From JABDKJ01 sp964609215 (lineage in GTDB: Bacteria > Bacteroidota > Bacteroidia > Flavobacteriales_D > JABDKJ01), in contig CAZSQZ010000005.1 of the NCBI GenBank assembly GCA_964609215.1, forward strand, positions 124,001 through 188,000: a DNA stretch of 64,000 bases, given 5' to 3'. The notes under the pieces are model-generated. The model ran no database searches. It worked only from the letters and a program-made list of their open reading frames with translations, and had not been told where the DNA came from. Shown here in pieces: positions 24,789 through 32,483 of this stretch. The position numbers and the translations under genes were made by a program. How positions within the stretch are numbered: position 1 is the first letter of the stretch; the number at the start of each line of letters is the position of its first letter.

Positions 24789-25094
24789 ATGAAAAAATTC
24801 GATTCAAAACTTGAAAAAGTATTTACAGCAATGATTCCTTTTTCATTAATGCTATTATTCATGACAACTGGCAGCTCTTGTGGTAGTGGCGAAAAAATCC
24901 CTCTTACTTATGAGGATTCATTGAAAGTCAAAAAGGAGATGATAAAGTTGAGGGCTGAAGAGCTAAAAAATGCTCAAGAACAAATTAAGGATATAGAATT
25001 GTTTGAAATTGAGGCTGAATTGAGATTTGAAGACCTAGAAAAAAGAAAAGCCGAGATTGAAAATATGTTGGAAGAATACGAAAGTAAGGAATGA
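24789..25094 (+). CDS. Small putative lipoprotein with coiled coil
   Basis: The 101-residue protein has an N-terminal hydrophobic stretch (IPFSLMLLFMTTGSSCGSG), ending in a serine-rich lipobox-like SSC that could be lipidated at the cysteine. A continuous charged helix follows, with heptad-like spacing (EELKNAQEQIKDIELFEIEAEL). I know of no family. It is the first of three small genes with overlapping ends (25091-25094 ATGA, then 25531-25534), and the other two also have exported, helical products. The translational coupling suggests the three act together at the cell envelope. Confidence 0.7.
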   Translation: MKKFDSKLEKVFTAMIPFSLMLLFMTTGSSCGSGEKIPLTYEDSLKVKKEMIKLRAEELKNAQEQIKDIELFEIEAELRFEDLEKRKAEIENMLEEYESKE

Positions 25095-25534
25095 AAAGGA
25101 ATCTAGTATTACTATTGCTTGTCACCCTATTTTGCAGTGCAACAAAAGAAAATGTCGATCAAACTGAAGAGATTGCCGCTCATCAAATTACTATGCAGGA
25201 ACATTTTGAGTTTGTCGATAGAGAAAAGGCTTTGAAACTGGAAAGACTTAAGCTTTTTATTGAAAGTGAATTTGAGAATAGGATTGAAGAATTACATACT
25301 CAACTTTCAACTAAGCTTCATAATGATGAAATCACCCTTAAGGAGTTTCAATTAAAAAATTGCGAGTTAAAACTTATTGAACAATACGTAAAGGAGTTTA
25401 GGCGGGAAGTTCGAAAGGTAAATGCTAAGCAGAAGAAAGTCTACTATAAGCCAAAAGGCTTCAAATTCAACGGAAGACTAGTTTGGAAGTTATTACTTGA
25501 AGGGATTACAAAAATACCCAAGGTAGGAGGATGA
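25091..25534 (+). CDS. Exported helical protein, second of a three-gene set
   Basis: The 147-residue product starts with a signal peptide or lipoprotein signal (MKRNLVLLLLVTLFCSATK). A long charged helical region (EKALKLERLKLFIESEFENRIEEL) comes next, followed by a basic C-terminus (KVNAKQKKVYYKPKGFK). The frame overlaps the gene before it by 4 bp and the one after by 4 bp. I recognise no family. The helical periplasmic design recalls Skp-like or adaptor proteins, but that is only a resemblance in composition. Confidence 0.7.
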   Translation: MKRNLVLLLLVTLFCSATKENVDQTEEIAAHQITMQEHFEFVDREKALKLERLKLFIESEFENRIEELHTQLSTKLHNDEITLKEFQLKNCELKLIEQYVKEFRREVRKVNAKQKKVYYKPKGFKFNGRLVWKLLLEGITKIPKVGG

Positions 25535-26037
25535 TGAATAAATCCAAGATAATTGGACTCTTTGTTCTAGGATTAAGCTCAGTATCATTCAGTGAAAATG
25601 AAAGAGCCGTGAATGACAGCTTACCCAGCTTGAGCAAAGAAGAATTTAAGATCAAAATGGCTCCTCTAGTTTTACAAAAGAAAGAGATTCATGACAAACT
25701 CGAAGTTAAACTATCAGAACTCGATGACATGATTGAGAATAATTTCGTGCCTATTATAAAAGATCTTATTGATGATTGCGAAGATCAATATGAAGATTTG
25801 GAGATTTCTGAATTTGTGTATACCAAGAGGCGAACCCAACTTGAAATTATTCTATCTAAAGCTAAATCATATTCTAAGTTAACGTATTCCCTAAATAACG
25901 AATACAAAAAGAAATTCAGACCATTTCAAGATATGGATAAATTGGAAAAAAGACGTTATCGTCATGCACAAAGAATGAAGCGCTATGAAAAAGTTAATGA
26001 GACTTCAGAAAAAAGTGGAGAGGAACAAAAAAAGTAA
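25531..26037 (+). CDS. Exported helical protein, third of a three-gene set
   Basis: The 168-residue product has a short signal peptide (MMNKSKIIGLFVLGLSSVSFS). Helical segments of mixed charge follow (EEFKIKMAPLVLQKKEIHDK; KLSELDDMIENNFVPIIKD), with a C-terminus rich in Arg, Lys and Glu (KRRYRHAQRMKRYEKVNET). It overlaps the preceding gene by 4 bp and lies 90 bp before trmN6 with no clear terminator. The fold and partners are unknown. It shares with its two upstream neighbours the pattern signal peptide plus helix, pointing to one periplasmic assembly. Confidence 0.7.
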   Translation: MMNKSKIIGLFVLGLSSVSFSENERAVNDSLPSLSKEEFKIKMAPLVLQKKEIHDKLEVKLSELDDMIENNFVPIIKDLIDDCEDQYEDLEISEFVYTKRRTQLEIILSKAKSYSKLTYSLNNEYKKKFRPFQDMDKLEKRRYRHAQRMKRYEKVNETSEKSGEEQKK

Positions 26038-26127
26038 ATTGCTTGAACTGCGAACAACTATCCTAAAAAAGATCGGTAAGAATTTAACATTTAATAAACT
26101 CGTTTATTTGAATTAATCCAAATTTGA

Positions 26128-26826
26128 ATGCTCTTCCAATTCAAACAGTTTTCTGTAAAACACGAAAAATCTGCAATGAAAGTAGGAACCGATGGAAATC
26201 TATTGGGTGCATGGACTGATGTCTCCAATAAAAGAAAGTCGCTCGACATCGGTTCTGGAACTGGTTTAATATCATTAATGATTGCCCAGAGAAATTCAAA
26301 TCTTAAAATTGAAGCTTTGGAAATTGACCCAGAAGCCATCATAGAATCTCGAGAAAATATAGCTAACTCGCCTTTCCCAAATCAAATTAAAGTCATCCAA
26401 TCATCCTTTGAAGATTTTGAAGCTAATGGTCTCTACGATCATATAATCTCTAACCCTCCATTCTTTTTTAACCAAAGTAAATCTGCAAATACAGCAAGAG
26501 CTAATGCTCGGCAAGGAAATACAGATTGGAAAAATTGGCTTCCAAAAATTTCCGATCTACTTAATGAAGATGGGACTTTTGACTGTATTTTCCCTATAGA
26601 ACAAAAGGAAGAGGTAGTAGAACTAGCCTCACAACAAAGCTTGTTTGTTAGGAAAATGACAACGGTTTACCCTAAACCTCATATTCCGGCACATAGAGTT
26701 GTCGTATCTTTTTCCAAATCTTTTGGTTCTTCTATTTTCGATAAATTAGTTATTGAAACTGAAGAAAGACATCAATACACCTCTGCATACAGGGAATTGC
26801 TGCAAGATTACCTCATCATATTCTAA
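26128..26826 (+). CDS. trmN6: tRNA1(Val) A37 N6-methyltransferase
   Basis: This class I SAM-dependent methyltransferase matches the YfiC/TrmN6 family, which makes m6A37 in tRNA1-Val. Signatures are the N-terminal FSVKHEKSAMKVGTDGNLLGAW (in parts MKVGTDGNLLGAW), the SAM loop LDIGSGTGLISLMIAQ and the amino-methylase NPPFF motif. The length of 232 residues is normal. It follows the three envelope genes on the same strand and ends about 115 bp before the chaperone-like gene. The assignment is by motif, and a related 16S or 23S N6-adenine methylase is possible but less likely. Confidence 0.9.
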   Translation: MLFQFKQFSVKHEKSAMKVGTDGNLLGAWTDVSNKRKSLDIGSGTGLISLMIAQRNSNLKIEALEIDPEAIIESRENIANSPFPNQIKVIQSSFEDFEANGLYDHIISNPPFFFNQSKSANTARANARQGNTDWKNWLPKISDLLNEDGTFDCIFPIEQKEEVVELASQQSLFVRKMTTVYPKPHIPAHRVVVSFSKSFGSSIFDKLVIETEERHQYTSAYRELLQDYLIIF

Positions 26827-26941
26827 TAATATCATTTTAAGCACTTTTAGACTTTAAAGGAAGTTCAGGTACATCTTTTTTATCTAAGTCGTAACTATTC
26901 TTTTTCACTTTAGTATAAAGAAGCAACCTAATAAACCTTTT

Positions 26942-27814
26942 ATGTACAAAATACTATCCTCACTATTATTCGTATGCCTTGTAAACTTAGGCGTATCAAA
27001 TGTAACTGGAGAAGAAAAAAATCCTCCAGCAAATGAAGTTTACACTCTTGATGTAAGTACATCGGGTGTAGCTATTTCTCCTTCAAGAGTAAGATTCAAT
27101 GTATTACCTGGTAAGTCTAAAACGACTACTATCAAAATTAATAATGACACCGAGGAAGGAAAAGCTTTCAGAGTAAAGTTCAATGACTTTAACATGAATG
27201 AACATGGAAAAAGTCAATTTGTTGAGCCCGGAAATGGTAAATACGGGATTTCAAACTGGGTAAGTGTTTCTCCATCATTTATAGAAGTAGGTCCAGGCGA
27301 AAAGAAAGAGGTCACTATTACCATAGATGTGCCATTAGATGAAGCTGGTAAAAAAGCGGCTTGGGGCATTATGATGATTGAAGAGGCAGCAGAAAGAAAG
27401 TCCTTAGATTATGGAAACGAAAATAGCGAGTCTATCGCATTTGGTATTGTTCCTACTTTGGCTTTTGGTGTATTTCTTTATCAAAATCCTCCAGGCGTTT
27501 CTACGAATGAGGTCGAAATCATGGACTTCATGATCCAAGAAAAAGATGAGAAATATTTCGTAAACATAGATGCTCAAAATACAGGAACGGGAATTGCGTA
27601 TTGCAAAGCATACGTTGAATTAACCAACCTTAACAATGGAGAGCAAGAAAAACTTTTAGTGAAATCTTTTACGATTGTCCCAGAATTAACTCGTGTATTC
27701 AGTTTTGAATTACCCGATTATCTGACAAGCGGAAAGTATTCGGCAGTTGGTGTCCTAGACTACGGAAACGAACAGGAAATAGAAGCTGCTGAATTAGAAT
27801 TCGAAATCAAATAG
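26942..27814 (+). CDS. PapD/DUF916-like periplasmic chaperone candidate
   Basis: The 290-residue exported protein (signal MYKILSSLLFVCLVNLGVSNV) has two Ig-like halves. The first reads GVAISPSRVRFNVLPGKSKT, a TIKIN strand, VKFNDFNM, then WVSVSPSFIEVGPGEKKEVTI and a PxxxGKKAAWGIMMIEE segment. It closely follows the pattern of pilus chaperones (P-x-R, N-x-x-x, the G1-strand-like alternation) and of DUF916. The second half begins near NEVEIMDFMIQEKDEKYFVNIDA. Chaperones of this fold hold subunits with an incomplete Ig fold. It starts a co-oriented set with two secreted subunits and a large outer-membrane barrel, which supports a chaperone role. The family is inferred, not confirmed. Confidence 0.65.
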   Translation: MYKILSSLLFVCLVNLGVSNVTGEEKNPPANEVYTLDVSTSGVAISPSRVRFNVLPGKSKTTTIKINNDTEEGKAFRVKFNDFNMNEHGKSQFVEPGNGKYGISNWVSVSPSFIEVGPGEKKEVTITIDVPLDEAGKKAAWGIMMIEEAAERKSLDYGNENSESIAFGIVPTLAFGVFLYQNPPGVSTNEVEIMDFMIQEKDEKYFVNIDAQNTGTGIAYCKAYVELTNLNNGEQEKLLVKSFTIVPELTRVFSFELPDYLTSGKYSAVGVLDYGNEQEIEAAELEFEIK

Positions 27815-27862
27815 ATTTATTAATAAACAAATATTTACTAAACCCTTTTAAAATTTAATGTT

Positions 27863-28651
27863 ATGAGAAAGTTGAAACTTATGATGTTGGCGGTGGTAGC
27901 AGGATTCTGCTTCCAGTCAGCAAATGCACAGTTAATTGACGAGCAGGATGTTACCATTACAATGGAATTACAACCAGTTCTTCAACTTGACATGCAAACA
28001 CCAAACCAACTCGAATTTGTATTCGATGAAATTGAAGAGTACTACAGAGGTATTACTCAGTATGCTGCTACTCAGCTTAGAGTTAGCTCAAGTGTATCTT
28101 GGGATCTTTACGCTGTTGGTAGATCAAATGGAACCAATTGCGCTGAGTGTTGGGACCAACAATTAGTTTACGGAAATGGAGGAGTTACTTCTGGTGCCGA
28201 AGCTAATTTACCTATGAGTTTAGTTGAGATCAGACAAAACAGAGCAAATTCTGGTGCTGCTGGTGCTACTGGTCCTTTTGCTGATTACAGTCAAGCTTTC
28301 TCTCCTGCTGCTACTGCATCTGGAGGAAATAGCCTTTATGTAAACGGTGGTACAAATACACCTCCAGCTTCTACTGGCAAATACATTGCTGGTCACTCTG
28401 GTACTTCTGGTACTGCAGGTACTGATGCTATGGTAGGTGGTTCTTGGTTGACTCAAACTGGTACTGGTTCTGATTTTTTCTATACTATAGATTACAGAAT
28501 TTTACCAAGTCTTCCTGCTGTTTTCCCAATGGCATTTAACGAAGATGGAGCTACTCCTGAAGATTTAGTAAGTTCAGTTGCTGCTACTTCCTATGCTCAA
28601 CCAGGTGTTTACACTATGTACGTACAGTATGTATTGTTAGAAGACCAATAA
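27863..28651 (+). CDS. Putative major secreted fibre subunit
   Basis: The 262-residue protein has a signal peptide (MRKLKLMMLAVVAGFCFQSANAQ) and a mature beta-rich domain with a WDLYAVG motif. A Gly/Ala/Ser/Thr-rich middle follows (SGAAGATGPFADYSQAF), then a C-terminal half (FFYTIDYRILPSLPAVFP...GVYTMYVQYVLLED). The second subunit (28719-29333) matches at the conserved points: FxTIDxRIxPxL, PGxYxMxV, and W-x-L with an LxEIR segment. It is therefore a paralogue. Many GGT/ACT-rich codons suggest high expression. It is followed by a strong terminator, as pilin genes often are. It probably leaves the cell through the barrel encoded downstream. Confidence 0.6.
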   Translation: MRKLKLMMLAVVAGFCFQSANAQLIDEQDVTITMELQPVLQLDMQTPNQLEFVFDEIEEYYRGITQYAATQLRVSSSVSWDLYAVGRSNGTNCAECWDQQLVYGNGGVTSGAEANLPMSLVEIRQNRANSGAAGATGPFADYSQAFSPAATASGGNSLYVNGGTNTPPASTGKYIAGHSGTSGTAGTDAMVGGSWLTQTGTGSDFFYTIDYRILPSLPAVFPMAFNEDGATPEDLVSSVAATSYAQPGVYTMYVQYVLLEDQ

Positions 28652-28658
28652 AAAATTT

Positions 28659-28694
28659 CCAAAGCCGACTGAAGACGGTCGGCTTTGGTTTTTT
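28659..28694 (+). terminator. Strong terminator after first subunit gene
   Basis: A perfect 11-bp stem, CCAAAGCCGAC (28659-28669) with GTCGGCTTTGG (28678-28688), has an 8-base loop and is followed by TTTTTTC. It lies 8 bp past the stop of the first subunit and 25 bp before the next gene. It would stop most but perhaps not all transcripts, giving more of the first subunit than of the genes behind it. Confidence 0.92.
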
Positions 28695-28718
28695 CTTTTT
28701 CACCTTAAATCTTGTGTT

Positions 28719-29333
28719 ATGTCACCTTTTAAACAAGCCATAGTCGGTATATTCATTTTTCTTGGTATGCCTGCATTTTCTCAAATTCACTGCGGAAATG
28801 TTGAGCTAAGCGTTGATGGAAGCACCAACACTATGATTACATTCGATGATTTTTCGAAGTACAATGGAGGTGTCACTTTAAACAATGCTCTAACACTCAA
28901 AGTTAAAGTTGATCACCAAGCTATTCCTGATCCAGATTGTAGTTGGTTCCTGAACATGGAAGTATTTAACAACCCCGGTTCTGGAACTCCTGTAAACGAG
29001 TGGGAAGAACTTTTTCAGTATGGTTCTGGAAGTTCAAATAATCCATCCCTGGATATTTTGGAAATTAGAGTTAGAAATAATTGTGCCACTTCACCTATTA
29101 ACGGAACATTCCAAACATTTAGCAATAACGGTGACATAATGGACATTATTCAATCAATGCTTGCTGTTACCCCTGCTGGATCATGCACAACAAATGTAAA
29201 TGGACCAGGCGATGCTAACATCAACTATGACGAATTCACATTTACAATAGATATTAGAGTTAGACCAAACCTGGATTTCAATCCTGGTATTTACGAAATG
29301 AGTGTTCGATTTCACTTAGAAGAAAACCTGTGA
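28719..29333 (+). CDS. Putative minor secreted fibre subunit
   Basis: The 204-residue protein has a signal peptide (MSPFKQAIVGIFIFLGMPAFSQ) and a beta-rich body. It shares with the 27863-28651 product the pattern ITFDDFSKYNGGVTL (compare FVFDEIEEYYRGIT), then CSWFLNMEV (compare VSWDLYAVG), ILEIRVRN (compare LVEIRQNR) and a C-terminal FTIDIRVRPNLDFNPGIYEM (compare FFYTIDYRILPSL and PGVYTM). It lacks the Gly/Ser-rich insert and has several extra cysteines. This supports a second, less abundant subunit such as a tip or adaptor. It lies 12 bp before the barrel gene, so the two are surely co-transcribed. Confidence 0.65.
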   Translation: MSPFKQAIVGIFIFLGMPAFSQIHCGNVELSVDGSTNTMITFDDFSKYNGGVTLNNALTLKVKVDHQAIPDPDCSWFLNMEVFNNPGSGTPVNEWEELFQYGSGSSNNPSLDILEIRVRNNCATSPINGTFQTFSNNGDIMDIIQSMLAVTPAGSCTTNVNGPGDANINYDEFTFTIDIRVRPNLDFNPGIYEMSVRFHLEENL

Positions 29334-29345
29334 TTATCCATCAGA

Positions 29346-32300
29346 ATGAAAAATTTACACCTTAAACATATAGCTTCTTTTCTTTTTATTGCCGCTTTAA
29401 GCCTCAGTTCATTTGCACAAATTAATGAAGGTGAAAATTCAGTGGATTCTTTAATAAATCCAACTGAGGGAACAACTATATTGGTTGATTCATTAAACAA
29501 TTCAATTGAAAATAACCTTAATAATTCCGATCAGATTAACTTGTCTGAAGCGCAAGAATCAATTGAGCCATTCGTTCAAAATGATAGCTCTAAGATAAAG
29601 GCCCCAAAAATAAATAGAGGAATAGAAATTTCATTTGCAAAAGAAAAATTAGAACCCAAACCAGGTGAAATATTATCTAATGTTTTAAAGGTTATAAATC
29701 ACAATACGGAGCCTAAGGTCATTCTACCGGAGTATAATTATCCAGCTTCGTGGAAACTAGTAGGCGGGAAAGATATTTGGTATGAAATTGCCTCAAACGA
29801 TACGCTTTATATTCCAGTAAGAATCATTCCTCAAGCAGTAGTTTCCGGTCAATCTAATTATCAAATAAATGTTTTCGTTTACAATGACAAAGGAATTCAG
29901 ATACTTACTGATCATTTCAATTGCGTAACTGACAAAACAGTTCAATGGAATGTCGTTAGCAATGACGATAAAATCTATTTCAAAAATGGAGAAACAAGTG
30001 AAGAAGTTTCATTTAACATTTCCAATTCCAGCGTTTTTCCTCAGGAAATTTTTATGTCCGTCAATGCAGCAAAAGGAAATTTGGCTCTTTCACGAAATGA
30101 CGAGGATTTGAAAGAAGGCGAATCATCTACCTTTAATTTAGGCTCATTCAATGATACCACTTTCACCTATACTGCTCAAATAGACAACCTTAGAAGAAAC
30201 TTTAGAAGAGTTTCTCTTTTAGGACACGTGCCAAATCGAAATAATCAAACAAGAAGATATTCGGTTTTCCTAAATACACAGGAAACAAAGTCGGTTGGAA
30301 AAACAGATTACAAGAACGGATCAAAAGTTGATCTTGTTAAACTAGCAAATGTGTTAAGAGCTACTGAATATGGTTCTAACGATCTACCTTTAGATATTCA
30401 AGCAAACTATCAAAATATTTTGGGAGACTTCCCATTCCTTTCATTAAACATGAACGGATACAAGAACTTCAACAACGATGCAAACCTAAACTACTTTACT
30501 CAACTCAACTATAGCCAAGTTTTCTGGAACCAGGATTACTTGGGCAACCTACCTTGGTACGTAGGGTATTTTTCTAGAAAGTGGACAGCTCAAGCAGGAA
30601 ACATTAATGGTGGTGTTGTAGGGATGCCTTCTGCTGGTAAAGGAATTAAAGGTTCCTACTTTATCAACCCTAATAATGAAGCTGGAGCATTCTTTACCTC
30701 AACCAGAGGTTTTCTTAAAACCGGACATACAGACGCATTTGGATTGCACTACCAGTATAATCTAAACGGCAATGGTTATGTACTTGGTAAGTTTGGTCGT
30801 TATGTAAATGGTCTAAATGGAACAGATGGTAACGTATTTAGTTTACAGTCTAACTTTAGGTTAAAGGAGAAGCACGGTATCGGAGTATTTGGAGCCTATA
30901 GTACCCGAAATTTCAGATACGTAGGAACCTTAACTGGACAAACAGGCTTCTTGGCGGGGCTAAATTATAGCTCTAGATTTCTGGATAACAAGTTATTTGT
31001 TTATGCTGGCGGTAGATATAATTCAAAGTTCTTTGGAACGGCTACTTCTGAGATTTTAACAGCGAATGGAAAAGTTCAGTACGAGATAAATGATAAATGG
31101 TCTATGTTCTATTCTGCAAACTATTCGGATATCGAGACATTTAATCCAGCAACAGGTTTTCTGAATCAATTCTCAAGTTATAATTTCTTTCAGAACAGGC
31201 TTATTTTTACCACCACTAACAATTGGGGAACTTTTAACCCAGGGATCTATTATAATTTCAATAATTTCTTCAATTATAATGTTCATGCCAGAGGTCTTTC
31301 CTTACGTTTTTCGAAGTTAAATTATTTGAAAAACACTTTACTTTCTTTTTACTCTGAAGCTGGTTATACTGATAACAGAGGAGAGAGTGACATACAAGAC
31401 TATTTTAATTTCAGAACAAATTTATTGTATCGAATAAGGACCTTAACCTTAACAGCAAACTATCGTTACGGAGCAAATAACAAGGCTGCACAAGATTACC
31501 AAACTGCTACTAACCAGGCACCACAATTAGGAAGAATTGGAATTTCACATCAGTATTTGTTCAATGACCAACACTGGGTGCTAGAAACAAATGCTTCTTA
31601 CACATATAACAATAGATTCAAATCTCAATTCCTGGGTATTTTTCCAGAAATGTACTACTTCTCAAATAATGGTTGGAGGTATAGTTTAAACCCTGGTTAT
31701 ACTTTAAACATAACGAATTACGATGCTGATATACTGAATATCTCTCCAAATGTTCCGATTAACACAGATGATCTCGGAAGCAATGTAAATAAAGGATTTA
31801 GAGTAAATGCATCTATTAGAAAAAGTTTTGGCGTGCCTATTCCTTTTGTACAACAACATAATTCAAACATTACATATAATACCTTCTATGACTTGAATGG
31901 AAATGATCAACAGGATAAAGGTGAGACCGCTGTTTCAAATGTTGTGGTTAGGCTTGATAATTACGAAATTCTAACCAATAATAAAGGCTTTGGCTTGGTT
32001 GAAAATGTCCCAAATGATACGTACTACGTTTCTACACATCCCTTGGAAGATATGAGAGGATGGTTTGCTAAGACACCAGATTCATTAGTAATCTCTACAG
32101 ACATGATTGTACAAATTCCATTTGTTAGAGGGGTTAAAATAATGGGAGATGTCATATTAAATAGACAGGAAATTGCGGTTACTGATGATAGACCTTTTGA
32201 TCTTTCTAATATAAGAGTTACTGCAAATGACGGTGATCGCGTATATAGCACACTTACCAATTTCAATGGAGGTTTTGAACTTTATCTTCCAAACGGAAAC

Positions 32301-32483
32301 TATACTTTAACCATTGATGAAAACATACTTGGAGACAAATATTCTTTGCTACAAAACAATATTGAATTGGAACTGGGCAGTGAAATGGAAAATGTCTATA
32401 CCAGTTTTTTCATTGTAGAGAAAGAAAGAAAAGTGAAGGTTAAGAAATTTGGTAATGGAGCGACTATTATCAAAAAGAATTAA
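29346..32483 (+). CDS. Usher-like outer-membrane barrel with Ig domains
   Basis: The 1045-residue protein has a signal peptide (MKNLHLKHIASFLFIAALSLSSFAQ), a low-complexity linker, and two fn3/Ig-like domains over about residues 95-325. A long barrel follows from about 340 to 835, with alternating aromatic strands (NYFTQLNYSQVFWNQD; FGLHYQYNLNGNGYVLGKFG). Then come a GVPIPFVQ segment, an SdrD-like domain (FYDLNGNDQQDKGE) near 860-920 and a second Ig-like domain near 945-1030, ending RKVKVKKFG. Barrel plus periplasmic Ig domains is the logic of fimbrial ushers, though similarity to classical FimD is not evident by eye. The stop overlaps that of the convergent saccharopine gene by 4 bp. Confidence 0.7.
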   Translation: MKNLHLKHIASFLFIAALSLSSFAQINEGENSVDSLINPTEGTTILVDSLNNSIENNLNNSDQINLSEAQESIEPFVQNDSSKIKAPKINRGIEISFAKEKLEPKPGEILSNVLKVINHNTEPKVILPEYNYPASWKLVGGKDIWYEIASNDTLYIPVRIIPQAVVSGQSNYQINVFVYNDKGIQILTDHFNCVTDKTVQWNVVSNDDKIYFKNGETSEEVSFNISNSSVFPQEIFMSVNAAKGNLALSRNDEDLKEGESSTFNLGSFNDTTFTYTAQIDNLRRNFRRVSLLGHVPNRNNQTRRYSVFLNTQETKSVGKTDYKNGSKVDLVKLANVLRATEYGSNDLPLDIQANYQNILGDFPFLSLNMNGYKNFNNDANLNYFTQLNYSQVFWNQDYLGNLPWYVGYFSRKWTAQAGNINGGVVGMPSAGKGIKGSYFINPNNEAGAFFTSTRGFLKTGHTDAFGLHYQYNLNGNGYVLGKFGRYVNGLNGTDGNVFSLQSNFRLKEKHGIGVFGAYSTRNFRYVGTLTGQTGFLAGLNYSSRFLDNKLFVYAGGRYNSKFFGTATSEILTANGKVQYEINDKWSMFYSANYSDIETFNPATGFLNQFSSYNFFQNRLIFTTTNNWGTFNPGIYYNFNNFFNYNVHARGLSLRFSKLNYLKNTLLSFYSEAGYTDNRGESDIQDYFNFRTNLLYRIRTLTLTANYRYGANNKAAQDYQTATNQAPQLGRIGISHQYLFNDQHWVLETNASYTYNNRFKSQFLGIFPEMYYFSNNGWRYSLNPGYTLNITNYDADILNISPNVPINTDDLGSNVNKGFRVNASIRKSFGVPIPFVQQHNSNITYNTFYDLNGNDQQDKGETAVSNVVVRLDNYEILTNNKGFGLVENVPNDTYYVSTHPLEDMRGWFAKTPDSLVISTDMIVQIPFVRGVKIMGDVILNRQEIAVTDDRPFDLSNIRVTANDGDRVYSTLTNFNGGFELYLPNGNYTLTIDENILGDKYSLLQNNIELELGSEMENVYTSFFIVEKERKVKVKKFGNGATIIKKN

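Noticed and set aside
26826..26941. Promoter for the fibre locus
   Set aside because: No convincing TTTG / TAnnTTTG pair at proper spacing was found between trmN6 and the chaperone gene.
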